A stretch of DNA of 7,696 nt, from the NCBI GenBank assembly GCA_009903855.1, contig WYEK01000019.1:1-7696 (forward strand), written 5' to 3'. Shown piece by piece: positions 1 through 7,096 of the stretch; positions within the stretch are counted from its first letter, which is position 1; each line of letters begins with the position of its first letter. Both the position numbers and the translations under genes were made by a program. The notes under the pieces were generated by a model, which worked only from the letters and a program-made list of their open reading frames with translations, was not told where the DNA came from and searched no databases. The DNA is from Thermocrinis sp. Lineage in GTDB: Bacteria > Aquificota > Aquificia > Aquificales > Aquificaceae.

Positions 1-1
1 T

Positions 2-895
2 GGGAAAATGGCTTCGCCGGTGTATTTGAGGGTAGAGGGAAATATTAGGAAGGGAAGTGATCTAAGAAAAGAATGCAGGCTTAATGCAGGGGTAGGATAC
101 CTATACCATTTCGTAACAGTCAGAGGAAAGCGAGAGTTTATAGAGCCTGGTTCAAGAATAGAACTAACCCTTATTGGAAAGGATGAGTTTTTAAAACACT
201 ACATTGCATCCCTTTGGGCTTTGGTATTCTTGGGTGGAGTTGGTGCCCGGAGCAGAAGGGGAGGAGGGAACTTGAGGGTTGTAGGCTACGAGCCAAAAGA
301 CTTGGTAGAAGATTTGAAAATCTCTTTTACTCCAACTAACGACATTCACGAATGGCTTAAGGAAAACCTAAAAAGGGCTAAAGAATTAGTGGGTTCTCCA
401 AAAACTCCGTGCGGTGAATATGGTAAATATTCTACTCTTCCCGATCCTAGAAATATTGATTTTAATTCAGTATTAATTTTAAGCCCGAAAGAATTCAACA
501 ATTGGATTGAAGCTTTAAACGACATAGGAAATGAGTTTATGAAGTTTAGAAAGATAAAAAACGAGCGAAAAAACGAACAAAACAAACGAAATGAAGAATT
601 GGCCCTTGACATTGCAGTTTTTGGTCTCCCTCTTAGATATGGCAAAGGTGAAGCTGTAAAGGTAGAGAATACGAAAGAGGTTATAACAAGACGTTCAAGC
701 CCTGTGATCATAAAAGTGATAAAAACTTCAAACGGCAAATACAAATGGATGGCTTTGCGTCTCTGGGGTAGGTTTTTGCCAGAGGGAGCAAAGCTTAGAT
801 TTAGAGGATATACCAAATTACCATCCTTCAACCTAATTGAAAAGTTTTTCCAAAACTTTGGAGGAGAGGTTAAAGAGGAGGGTAAAAATGAATAA
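2..895 (+). CDS. cmr1: Cmr1, type III-B RAMP subunit (5' end missing)
   Basis: Cmr1 is a RAMP protein at the head of the Cmr complex, near the 3' end of the crRNA and its target. The reading frame is open to the window edge (codons from nt 2). The ATG at nt 8 is very probably internal, because the segment starting ASPVYLRV matches the middle of Cmr1 proteins, after the first RAMP strands and the usual Arg/Trp-rich motif; about 100 N-terminal residues appear to be missing. Visible hallmarks are the glycine/arginine loop VGARSRRGGG (about nt 239-268) and the RRSSPVIIKV segment (about nt 689-718) followed by a FLPEG motif. A Lys/Asn/Glu-rich stretch (nt 542-597) looks like a variable insert loop and uses CGA arginine codons, unlike the surrounding AGA/AGG use. 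The stop overlaps the cmr2 start by 8 nt. The assignment as Cmr1 is strong; the true start is not in the window. Confidence 0.88.
   Translation, partial: GKMASPVYLRVEGNIRKGSDLRKECRLNAGVGYLYHFVTVRGKREFIEPGSRIELTLIGKDEFLKHYIASLWALVFLGGVGARSRRGGGNLRVVGYEPKDLVEDLKISFTPTNDIHEWLKENLKRAKELVGSPKTPCGEYGKYSTLPDPRNIDFNSVLILSPKEFNNWIEALNDIGNEFMKFRKIKNERKNEQNKRNEELALDIAVFGLPLRYGKGEAVKVENTKEVITRRSSPVIIKVIKTSNGKYKWMALRLWGRFLPEGAKLRFRGYTKLPSFNLIEKFFQNFGGEVKEEGKNE
877..881 (+). promoter_or_regulatory. Ribosome binding site fixing the cmr2 start
   Basis: GGAGG inside the end of cmr1, 6 nt before ATG 888. The frame is open further upstream to an ATG at 837, but that start has no comparable site and would add 17 charged residues with no family counterpart. 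ATG 888 gives a protein starting MNKLLHIFTFSPVQGF, which matches the usual start of HD-less Cmr2 proteins. Confidence 0.75.
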
Positions 896-2750
896 ACTGC
901 TACACATCTTCACATTCTCACCCGTTCAGGGTTTTATCTCAAACTCCCGAAGGCTTTCTGACCTATATCATTCAAGCCTTTTGCTTTCTACCCTTACGGA
1001 AAATCTTATGAAAGTTATAAAAGACCTAAACACAGAAATCATATATCCTGTTCTCGTTGAAGATGGGCAAGGCTTGGCAAACTATCCCAACAGAGTAGTG
1101 TTTTTGGCAGATGGGTGTATATGTGAAGATGTGGTAAAAAATTTTCGGGAACTTTGGGAAGGGGTATATGAAACCATCTTAAGGGAGGTTTTAGACAGAG
1201 TAGGTATATCAAAGGAAGAGAAAGAAAAGATCAGGGAACAAGCAAAGTTACACCTTGAAAACTACTTCAGGGTTTACTGCGAATGCACCAATTCCGAAGA
1301 GTTAAAAAAGTGGAAAGAGAAGCTAAAGCAAAAGCTGGGAGAAGACTACGATGATTACGCAGTTGCCTACGATTGGACAGAGAGAAAGCTTGGAGCTTTG
1401 AAGTCTAAAAAGCATTATGAGCCTTTTGTGGATGCTTATACCTACAACGGTGGAAAGCATCCCGACGGTTGCACCCTTTGTGGAGAAAGGGCACACCTTG
1501 CGGTAGATTGGAAAAAGTTAAAGGAAAGCCTCCAAGAGGACGAGAGGAAAGATCATATACGTAGAATAAGCCACTACCTGAAGGAAGGCGAAAGACTCTG
1601 CGGCGTATGTCTTGTAAAAAGGTTTGCTTTTTACTGCCTTAAAAGACAAACCTTTCCATCAGTCCATGATATAGCCAACGCAAAGTTTAAAGAGGAACTG
1701 AAAGATTTTGAACAGAGGCATAAAGACCGTGCAAGTGAGCTAAAGTCCTTACTTAAAAAGTATATGGGCGAAAAAAAGCCAAGAGATCACCTTTGGGAAT
1801 ACAACGCAGAGCTTTTTGATATAAAAGAGCTTGAGAGAACAAAGATGGAAGAGGGAGACCCAGAGGGTGTGATCAATAATTTGATCAGGGAACTTCGTCA
1901 GATATACGATAATAAGCTTTTGAGCGAACCTTCCAAAAACTACTTTGCCATTATCATTTCCGACGGGGATAGCATGGGAGATTGGCTTGGACTAAATAGT
2001 AAAATAAGGAAAGAAAAATTAGAAAGAGCTTTTCACGAAAAATTTTCTAAAGCCCTTTCCAACTATGCGAGGGAAATAAAAAGTTTGGAGAGCAACGAGA
2101 AGTTTGGCTTGAAAATTGTCTATGCGGGTGGGGATGATGTGCTTGCAGTGGCAGATTTGAGAGAGTTTTTAGACTTTGCGGAAAAGCTAAATCCCATCTT
2201 TAAGGAAAAAATAGGAGAGAACGCTTCCGTCAGTGCAGGAATAGTTATAGGACACCAAAAAGACAATCTTGCTTACCTATTAAACGAAGCCGGAAAGGCA
2301 GAGAAAAAGGCAAAAAGCGTAGAAGGGAAGTCCGCCTTTTGTATAACTGTCATTCCAAGGGGAGGAGGACCCGTAAGCTTTTGGGCAAAATGGGAGTTTT
2401 TGAGCCTCTTTAAAGATACGATTGAGTACTTTGAGAAGGAAATCATAGGAGACAGGACTGTCTACGACATAAGGGATATAGCTGGTAAATTTGAAGCAAG
2501 TAAAGAAAAGCCAACAGAGATAGTTTTAGCCCTTTTGAGGGGAATGCTGAAAAGAAGGGTAGATGAGAATAAGCTAGAAGAACACTTAGGAAAGAAAAAA
2601 AGGGTTTTTATTGAGGAATACTTGCAAGAATTGAAAAAGCTTTTAGAGATTTCAGACCTTGAAAACCTTGCCAGCCTTTTCTACACTGCCCGCTTTATAG
2701 CAAAGGAGAGGAGGGAAAAGAAACATGAAACTGTTGGAGCTAACACCTGA
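888..2750 (+). CDS. cmr2: Cmr2/Cas10, type III-B cyclic oligoadenylate synthase subunit, no HD domain
   Basis: This is the large signature subunit (620 aa). It senses target RNA binding and, in the family, converts ATP to cyclic oligoadenylate. In order: a first Palm-like domain with the N-terminal signature SPVQGFI (residues 11-17) and RRLSDLY (21-27); a zinc-binding CX2C pair at C195/C198 and C238/C241; a second Palm with DGDSMG (359-364) and the catalytic GGDD (414-417); then a helical C-terminal domain. The Cmr2 signature that normally follows the HD nuclease domain here starts at residue 11, and no HD motif is seen, so the protein should lack the ssDNase. It is short compared with archaeal Cmr2 (about 870 aa in Pyrococcus). 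The start was chosen from the GGAGG at 877-881. It overlaps cmr1 by 8 nt and cmr3 by 26 nt. Confidence in identity is high; activity is inferred from the intact motif. Confidence 0.95.
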   Translation: MNKLLHIFTFSPVQGFISNSRRLSDLYHSSLLLSTLTENLMKVIKDLNTEIIYPVLVEDGQGLANYPNRVVFLADGCICEDVVKNFRELWEGVYETILREVLDRVGISKEEKEKIREQAKLHLENYFRVYCECTNSEELKKWKEKLKQKLGEDYDDYAVAYDWTERKLGALKSKKHYEPFVDAYTYNGGKHPDGCTLCGERAHLAVDWKKLKESLQEDERKDHIRRISHYLKEGERLCGVCLVKRFAFYCLKRQTFPSVHDIANAKFKEELKDFEQRHKDRASELKSLLKKYMGEKKPRDHLWEYNAELFDIKELERTKMEEGDPEGVINNLIRELRQIYDNKLLSEPSKNYFAIIISDGDSMGDWLGLNSKIRKEKLERAFHEKFSKALSNYAREIKSLESNEKFGLKIVYAGGDDVLAVADLREFLDFAEKLNPIFKEKIGENASVSAGIVIGHQKDNLAYLLNEAGKAEKKAKSVEGKSAFCITVIPRGGGPVSFWAKWEFLSLFKDTIEYFEKEIIGDRTVYDIRDIAGKFEASKEKPTEIVLALLRGMLKRRVDENKLEEHLGKKKRVFIEEYLQELKKLLEISDLENLASLFYTARFIAKERREKKHETVGANT

Positions 2751-3705
2751 GGATGCACTAACTTTTGGAAGCTTGAAAAACTTCACTGCCGGTGAATCCC
2801 ACTATCAGCAAACTACATTCCCACCGCCCATAATGAGGTTTTTCTCCTTGGGTAAAGAACAAGGCTTAAAGCCTTTAAAGATTGCGGGGGTTTTTATAAA
2901 GCATCAGAAGGAACTGTTCCTCCCATTGCCCGCCGATTGCTTAAAAAAGAGAAAGGAAAAGGGAGAAAAAATTTACGTCCCAAGATGGGATGAAGAACTA
3001 AAAAGACCCTTTATAGAACCTTTTGAAAGAGAAAAGGATAAGGTAGAACTTTTAAACCTTGAACAGGCAGAGGGTCTTTGCAGTTTTTCGGACTTTCGGA
3101 AGCACTATGCCAAAGGCGAAAATTTTGAGGTAAAATACGACGAAATTTTCCAAAAAGAGGAAAGGGTGGGGGTAAAGCTGAATTACGACAAAAGGGTTTC
3201 GGAGGATAGACATTTATACTCAAGGATTTACCTGAGGTTTAAAAACTCCCACATTGTGCTTTTAGTGGAAGGCGATATAAACAAAGCTTTCCTTTCCACT
3301 GTGGGAGGAGAAAGAAAGTATGCTAAAATCAAGCCTGCTGGAGACGAATTTATAAACTTTTTGAAAGAATCTGTTAATATCAAAAGGGACAAGCTTTACA
3401 AGTTCTACTCCACCACGCACCTTTATGCAGATTTGAAAAGTGAAATCAAGCTAAACGGAAATATAAAGTTCAAGGTTGAATGGGTCTCCTCCTTACCACC
3501 CGAGTTGGTCTCCGGCTACAAAAAACCTTTCCTTTACATGCTAAGACCGGGAACAGTGCTGTGGCTTAGGGCTTTGGAGGATGGAATGTGTGAAAGGCTG
3601 TGTCAGGTTTCTTCCGGCAGTGAGGTTATTAAATACAACGGAGGAACAAAAGATCTGCTTAAAAGAGGTTGGAATAGTGGAATACTTTTGGAGGTGGAAC
3701 CATGA
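2725..3705 (+). CDS. cmr3: Cmr3, type III-B RAMP subunit (Cas5 group)
   Basis: Cmr3 binds the 5' tag of the crRNA and pairs with Cmr2 at the foot of the Cmr complex. The 326-aa product has a Cmr3-like N-terminus: a short RAMP strand (LLELTPEDALTF), then a Phe-Thr-Ala-Gly-Glu turn (20-24), a His at 26, and TTFPPP (30-35), corresponding to the family's Ser/Ala-Gly-X-H...FPPP region. Near the C-terminus is a hydrophobic strand with the sequence FLYMLRPGTVLWL, followed by a closing GWNSGILLEV strand typical of RAMP glycine loops. The ATG at 2725 has GGAGG at 2710-2714, lies 26 nt inside the end of cmr2, and the gene ends in a 4-nt ATGA overlap with csx1, so it is translationally coupled on both sides. 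Position between cmr2 and the rest of the operon supports the call. No catalytic function is expected. Confidence 0.88.
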   Translation: MKLLELTPEDALTFGSLKNFTAGESHYQQTTFPPPIMRFFSLGKEQGLKPLKIAGVFIKHQKELFLPLPADCLKKRKEKGEKIYVPRWDEELKRPFIEPFEREKDKVELLNLEQAEGLCSFSDFRKHYAKGENFEVKYDEIFQKEERVGVKLNYDKRVSEDRHLYSRIYLRFKNSHIVLLVEGDINKAFLSTVGGERKYAKIKPAGDEFINFLKESVNIKRDKLYKFYSTTHLYADLKSEIKLNGNIKFKVEWVSSLPPELVSGYKKPFLYMLRPGTVLWLRALEDGMCERLCQVSSGSEVIKYNGGTKDLLKRGWNSGILLEVEP

Positions 3706-4925
3706 GTAAGGGACTTTTGGTAAGCATGATAGGAAGGGGAAATTATAGGAAAACCCGCTACAAGTTTGAGGATGGCACAGAAATTGAAAAGTTCCTTTTT
3801 GGTAGTGCCCTGTATAGCTATCTGCTAACTAAGGGATACAACTTAGACCTCTTGTTTGTTGGCACCGTTAATTCAGGTTGGGGAGAGCTTATAGACCTGA
3901 CGCAGGATATAGAGGATCAGAACCTTAAGAAAAAAATAGAAGAAGCCTTTGGAAAAATATCAAGCAAAGATAAGACAGTAGAAGAGGATGAATTGAAAGA
4001 GTGGATTTCTGCACTAAGTGAAGCCTTGGGAACCGACATAAACTACATACTTTTAAATGATCCACCGCAACCTGAGGAAATCTCACAGAAGCTTTTAAAC
4101 CTTCTCAGTGAAAACGATTATTCAAAGGTAATCTTGGACATAACGCACGGATATAGGTTCATCCCGTATGCAGTATCCCTTGGCATACTCCTCATGAAAA
4201 GTCTGAAAGACTTTGAGCTTGAAATATACTACGGTTTTCTTGAGTTTCAAAACGAAGATGGAACAAGACCTGTTTTAAGACTAAACCACTTAGAAGAACT
4301 GGTAAAACTTTCCCAAGCCTTGGGTATCTTGGAAAACACTGGAGACTTCAGACCCTACTACAAGCTTGTTTCAGACAACCAAGAAGCACAGCAGATTTAC
4401 TTTAGAATAGAAACCAACGCACAGATAGGAGACGGTAAAATAAGGGAACTAATTAACACTCCGGTCAATTCTGAATATGTAAAGCCTATACACGAAAAGG
4501 TTAAAAGCAAATACTTAGAACCACTCAGGGCAGACAGAACGGAGGATAGGCTAAAAAACAGGGCGAGGTTTTTCTTTGAAAGAGGACAATATCTAAAGGC
4601 AGTGTTACTATTGCACGAGGCTTTGATATTGCTTGTTGGTAGGCTTAAGGGTATGATCGGAAGTTCTGGTTTGGAATATAGCGAAAGAGAAGATGCAAGA
4701 AGATACTTGGATCAACTGAACTATTATGAGTGGAAAGTATTAAAACGTCTGAGAAACGCCTGTGCTCATGGTACACAACCACAATCTCAAGATGTGTTCA
4801 ATCCTGATGCAGAAGCTATTGCAGAAGCAAGAGACGCATGGGAAAGCGAGGAGAAATTTAAAGAAGTCATGGAAAGAAGCTTTGAGTTTTACGAAAAAAT
4901 AAAAAACGGTGAAATAAAGGTATAG
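3702..4925 (+). CDS. csx1: Csx1-type CARF-HEPN ribonuclease (TM1812-like)
   Basis: This is an ancillary type III effector. Family members bind cyclic oligoadenylate made by Cas10 through a CARF domain and then degrade RNA non-specifically with a HEPN domain. The 407-aa protein begins with a Rossmann-like strand and glycine turn (LLVSMIGRGNY) and carries the TM1812/Csx1-type motif DITHGYR at residues 146-152 after a hydrophobic strand, consistent with a CARF-type sensor in about the first 190 residues. The C-terminal third is helical and holds the HEPN catalytic R-X4-H as R351-NACA-H356. Both halves look intact. GGAGG at 3690-3694 precedes the ATG by 7 nt; the start overlaps the cmr3 stop as ATGA. 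It sits inside the cmr gene order, between cmr3 and cmr4, rather than at an end. Domain call is firm; subfamily name and ligand ring size (A4 or A6) are not readable from the sequence. Confidence 0.9.
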   Translation: MSKGLLVSMIGRGNYRKTRYKFEDGTEIEKFLFGSALYSYLLTKGYNLDLLFVGTVNSGWGELIDLTQDIEDQNLKKKIEEAFGKISSKDKTVEEDELKEWISALSEALGTDINYILLNDPPQPEEISQKLLNLLSENDYSKVILDITHGYRFIPYAVSLGILLMKSLKDFELEIYYGFLEFQNEDGTRPVLRLNHLEELVKLSQALGILENTGDFRPYYKLVSDNQEAQQIYFRIETNAQIGDGKIRELINTPVNSEYVKPIHEKVKSKYLEPLRADRTEDRLKNRARFFFERGQYLKAVLLLHEALILLVGRLKGMIGSSGLEYSEREDARRYLDQLNYYEWKVLKRLRNACAHGTQPQSQDVFNPDAEAIAEARDAWESEEKFKEVMERSFEFYEKIKNGEIKV

Positions 4926-4929
4926 GAGG
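4925..4929 (+). promoter_or_regulatory. Ribosome binding site of cmr4 with two possible start codons
   Basis: GGAGG overlaps the last base of the csx1 stop codon. Two adjacent in-frame ATGs follow, at 4934 (4-nt spacer) and 4937 (7-nt spacer). The longer spacer matches the 6-7 nt seen before cmr2 and csx1, so ATG 4937 may be the main start; the proteins differ by one Met. Confidence 0.6.
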
Positions 4930-4933
4930 GTGA

Positions 4934-5821
4934 ATGATGAGAAAAGAGCATTACTTACTCAAGGTGCTAACTTCACTACACATAGGTGCAGGTCAGGGGC
5001 TGGGGCATGTGGATTTGCCAATAGTCAGAGAAGCCCACACGAACTTTCCCTATATTCCCGGCACGAGCCTAAAGGGAGCTTTGAGGAATTTGGAGATTAA
5101 CCAGGTGGCGAGGGCAAGGGGAGAAAAACCATCTCAGGTGGAAGAAAGGCTAACAAAAAATAAAATTGATCAGAAGGAAGAAGATATTCTAAGACTTGCA
5201 AAGATCTTTGGCGTTGCAGGAGAAGGAGCGGAGGAAGGCAAGGAAGTAGGGGCGGGCAAAGTTCTATTTTCAGATGCTTTCATTGTGCTTTTCCCTGTCA
5301 AATCTGCAAAGGGAGTATTCTCTTTAACTACATGCCCTTATGTTATAAACCGGTTCTTTGAACTTCTGGGTATTGAGCAAAGGGTAAACGAGGTACCTGA
5401 AGGTAAGGTGAAGGTCTTGAGCACAAAAGACCACAGAAACCTAATAAACAACAAACTATTGCTTGAGGAGTTTGTGTTTGAGGCGGAAGAGTCTGAGGAG
5501 CTTAAAAAATTTGTGGAACTTGTAGGAACTTTTGTAGGGGAAGAGAATAAACGAAGGATTGTATGCGTGAATGATACGGACTTTATGGACTTTGTAAGCA
5601 ACTACACAGAAGTGCAAACTCATATAAAGATAAATTTAGATACTGGCACTGTAAAAGAGGGGGCATTGTGGACTGAAGAGTATATACCTGCGGAGTCTAT
5701 TTTTGCCTTTAGCCTTGTATTCTTGGAGGAGCTTGACTTTACTCCGCCTACAACCTTCCATCTTGGAGGAGATATTACCACCGGCAAGGGCTTTGTAAGG
5801 GTTCAAAGGTTGGAGGTATAA
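4934..5821 (+). CDS. cmr4: Cmr4, type III-B backbone RAMP and target-RNA endonuclease
   Basis: Cmr4 (Cas7 group) polymerises along the crRNA and cuts the bound target RNA at 6-nt intervals in the family. The 295-aa product has the full Cmr4 N-terminal signature: an HIGAGQG glycine turn (16-22), then HVDLPIVRE (25-33), then YIPGTSLKGALR (40-51). D27 (D26 if the second Met is used) falls where the catalytic aspartate of Pyrococcus Cmr4 (D26) lies, so target cleavage is expected to be intact. The C-terminus has the glycine-rich HLGGDITTGKG (276-286). It starts 8 nt after csx1 ends and its stop is 2 nt before cmr5. The length is usual for the family. The assignment is very secure. Confidence 0.95.
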   Translation: MMRKEHYLLKVLTSLHIGAGQGLGHVDLPIVREAHTNFPYIPGTSLKGALRNLEINQVARARGEKPSQVEERLTKNKIDQKEEDILRLAKIFGVAGEGAEEGKEVGAGKVLFSDAFIVLFPVKSAKGVFSLTTCPYVINRFFELLGIEQRVNEVPEGKVKVLSTKDHRNLINNKLLLEEFVFEAEESEELKKFVELVGTFVGEENKRRIVCVNDTDFMDFVSNYTEVQTHIKINLDTGTVKEGALWTEEYIPAESIFAFSLVFLEELDFTPPTTFHLGGDITTGKGFVRVQRLEV

Positions 5822-5823
5822 CG

Positions 5824-6201
5824 ATGAGGAGTAAAGTTCAAAAGCTGGCGCAGTTAGCTTACGAGTGCGTGAAGGAAGTAAAGGACAAAGAGTTTGCATC
5901 AAAATATTTAGCTTACGCAAGAAAATTGCCGTCCATGATAACCTACAACGGACTTTTGACAACGGTTGCCTTTGCAAAAACTAAAGCTAAAAAAGAAGAT
6001 GCTTGGAGAAAGTTGCTGGAGCACTTAGAAAAATTCCTTAGAAAAGAAGGAATAAAGCAGGACAATAAGGATTTGATAGAATTCCTTTCCGAGCGTGAGG
6101 TTCAAGAATACAGGTTTATAACCAAGAGGGCTTTAGACTTTTCTCAGTGGTTAAAAAGAGTAGCAGAAGGGGAGATAGAAGATGAATGTAAAGCAGATTA
6201 A
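5824..6201 (+). CDS. cmr5: Cmr5, type III-B small subunit
   Basis: Cmr5 is the small all-helical subunit (Cas11 group) that stacks in two or more copies along the inner belly of the Cmr filament and contacts the target strand. The product is 125 aa, typical for the family. It is rich in Lys and Glu, lacks strand-forming stretches, and contains the recognisable segments KYLAYARKLPSMI (28-40) and NGLLTTVAFAK (about 42-52), close to the usual Cmr5 pattern of a Leu-Pro-X-Met-Ile turn followed by a glycine-led helix. GGAGGT at 5812-5817 inside the end of cmr4 gives a 6-nt spacer to ATG 5824. Its last 20 nt overlap cmr6. Identity rests on both the motif and the cmr4-cmr5-cmr6 order. Confidence 0.9.
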   Translation: MRSKVQKLAQLAYECVKEVKDKEFASKYLAYARKLPSMITYNGLLTTVAFAKTKAKKEDAWRKLLEHLEKFLRKEGIKQDNKDLIEFLSEREVQEYRFITKRALDFSQWLKRVAEGEIEDECKAD

Positions 6202-7096
6202 AGAACTTTTATCTCAGGTTGATAATCCCGCACTGCTTTTTAACAAGCTTTTGATTTTGGAATACATAGATGGATTTTCCCAAAACCAGAACTTAACAGA
6301 GAAGGGTAAAGATAAGAAAGGTAAAGACAAAGGTAAGGACAAGAGAGATGAAGATGTAAAAAAGATAGATTACATAAATAAATTCAAGGAAAAAGTTCAG
6401 AGACCTGAACCTCCACCGAAAGTAGAAGGCTACGCTATTGAAAAATTCAGGCTAAAAACCGCATACAGACTTGTAATCGGAGCAGGCTATCCATCCTTTA
6501 TTGAAAACGGATTTATGTTCCACCATGTTTATGGCATTCCTTACATTCCCGGAGAGACTTTAAAAGGACTTGCAAGGGCTGTTTTTATATTCTCAGTGGC
6601 AGAGGCTATAAAAGGAAAGTTTGACCCTTCCAAAATAGAGGAAGGGCTTTCAGAGGAAGCTGAAGGCATATCCTATCAAATCCCAGAGAAAATTAGCATA
6701 ATTTTAGACAATTACACTATAGAAAACCCGGTGGAGACCTTTAGAAAAATCTTTGGTTCTAAAAAAAGAAGAGGGCAGGTAATATTCTTTGATGCTTACC
6801 CTGTTGATTTTAATCCATCAGAACATTTTGAAGCAGACATTATGAACTCCCATTATGGAGACTATTACCAATCGGGTAAAGCACCTGCCGATTGGTTAAG
6901 TCCTAATCCCATACACTTTTTAGCATTAAAAGAGGGTATAGTCTTTGAGTTCAACTTAGGACTTGCACCTCTTGAACCAATGGAAGATAATGAAGAAAAA
7001 CTTTTGTTGGAAACTGCAAGGAAATTGCTTGAAGTGGGACTTAAAAACTTTGGAGTAGGAAGCAAGAAGCGCAAAGGGTACGGGTGGTTTAAGTAA
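6182..7096 (+). CDS. cmr6: Cmr6, type III-B RAMP subunit
   Basis: Cmr6 (Cas7 group) caps the head of the complex together with Cmr1, beyond the last Cmr4. The 304-aa protein has the expected motifs: GIPYIPGETLKGLAR (118-132), the DIMNSHYGDYY block (219-229, matching the family's Asp-X3-Pro/Ser-His-Tyr...Tyr-Tyr), PNPIHFL following it, and a terminal glycine loop GVGSKKRKGYGWF (291-303). The N-terminal 100 residues before the first RAMP strand include an unusual Lys/Gly/Asp repeat (41-55), probably a disordered linker. The ATG at 6182 lies 20 nt inside cmr5 with a GGGGAG site at 6169-6174 (7-nt spacer). The stop overlaps the next start as TAATG. Assignment is secure. Confidence 0.93.
   Translation: MNVKQIKELLSQVDNPALLFNKLLILEYIDGFSQNQNLTEKGKDKKGKDKGKDKRDEDVKKIDYINKFKEKVQRPEPPPKVEGYAIEKFRLKTAYRLVIGAGYPSFIENGFMFHHVYGIPYIPGETLKGLARAVFIFSVAEAIKGKFDPSKIEEGLSEEAEGISYQIPEKISIILDNYTIENPVETFRKIFGSKKRRGQVIFFDAYPVDFNPSEHFEADIMNSHYGDYYQSGKAPADWLSPNPIHFLALKEGIVFEFNLGLAPLEPMEDNEEKLLLETARKLLEVGLKNFGVGSKKRKGYGWFK
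6305..6343 (+). repeat. In-frame short tandem repeat in cmr6 (Lys-Gly-Asp linker)
   Basis: Three imperfect units, each starting GGTAAA or GGTAAG: one of 15 nt (6305-6319) and two of 12 nt (6320-6331, 6332-6343). They encode G-K-D-K-K, G-K-D-K and G-K-D-K in the N-terminal part of Cmr6. Unit length is a multiple of three, so copy-number change keeps the frame. The segment is highly basic and likely unstructured. Confidence 0.8.

Noticed and set aside
8..10. ATG near the window edge as the true start of cmr1
   Set aside because: The frame continues upstream and the protein from this ATG begins in the middle of the Cmr1 fold, so it is almost surely internal.
346..831. 161-aa open frame on the - strand opposite cmr1
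   Set aside because: It lies wholly within a recognised cmr1 frame, has no family features, and reflects the A-rich + strand read in reverse.
837..887. 17-residue N-terminal extension of Cmr2
   Set aside because: ATG 888 has a GGAGG site at the right distance and gives the normal family start; the extension has no support.
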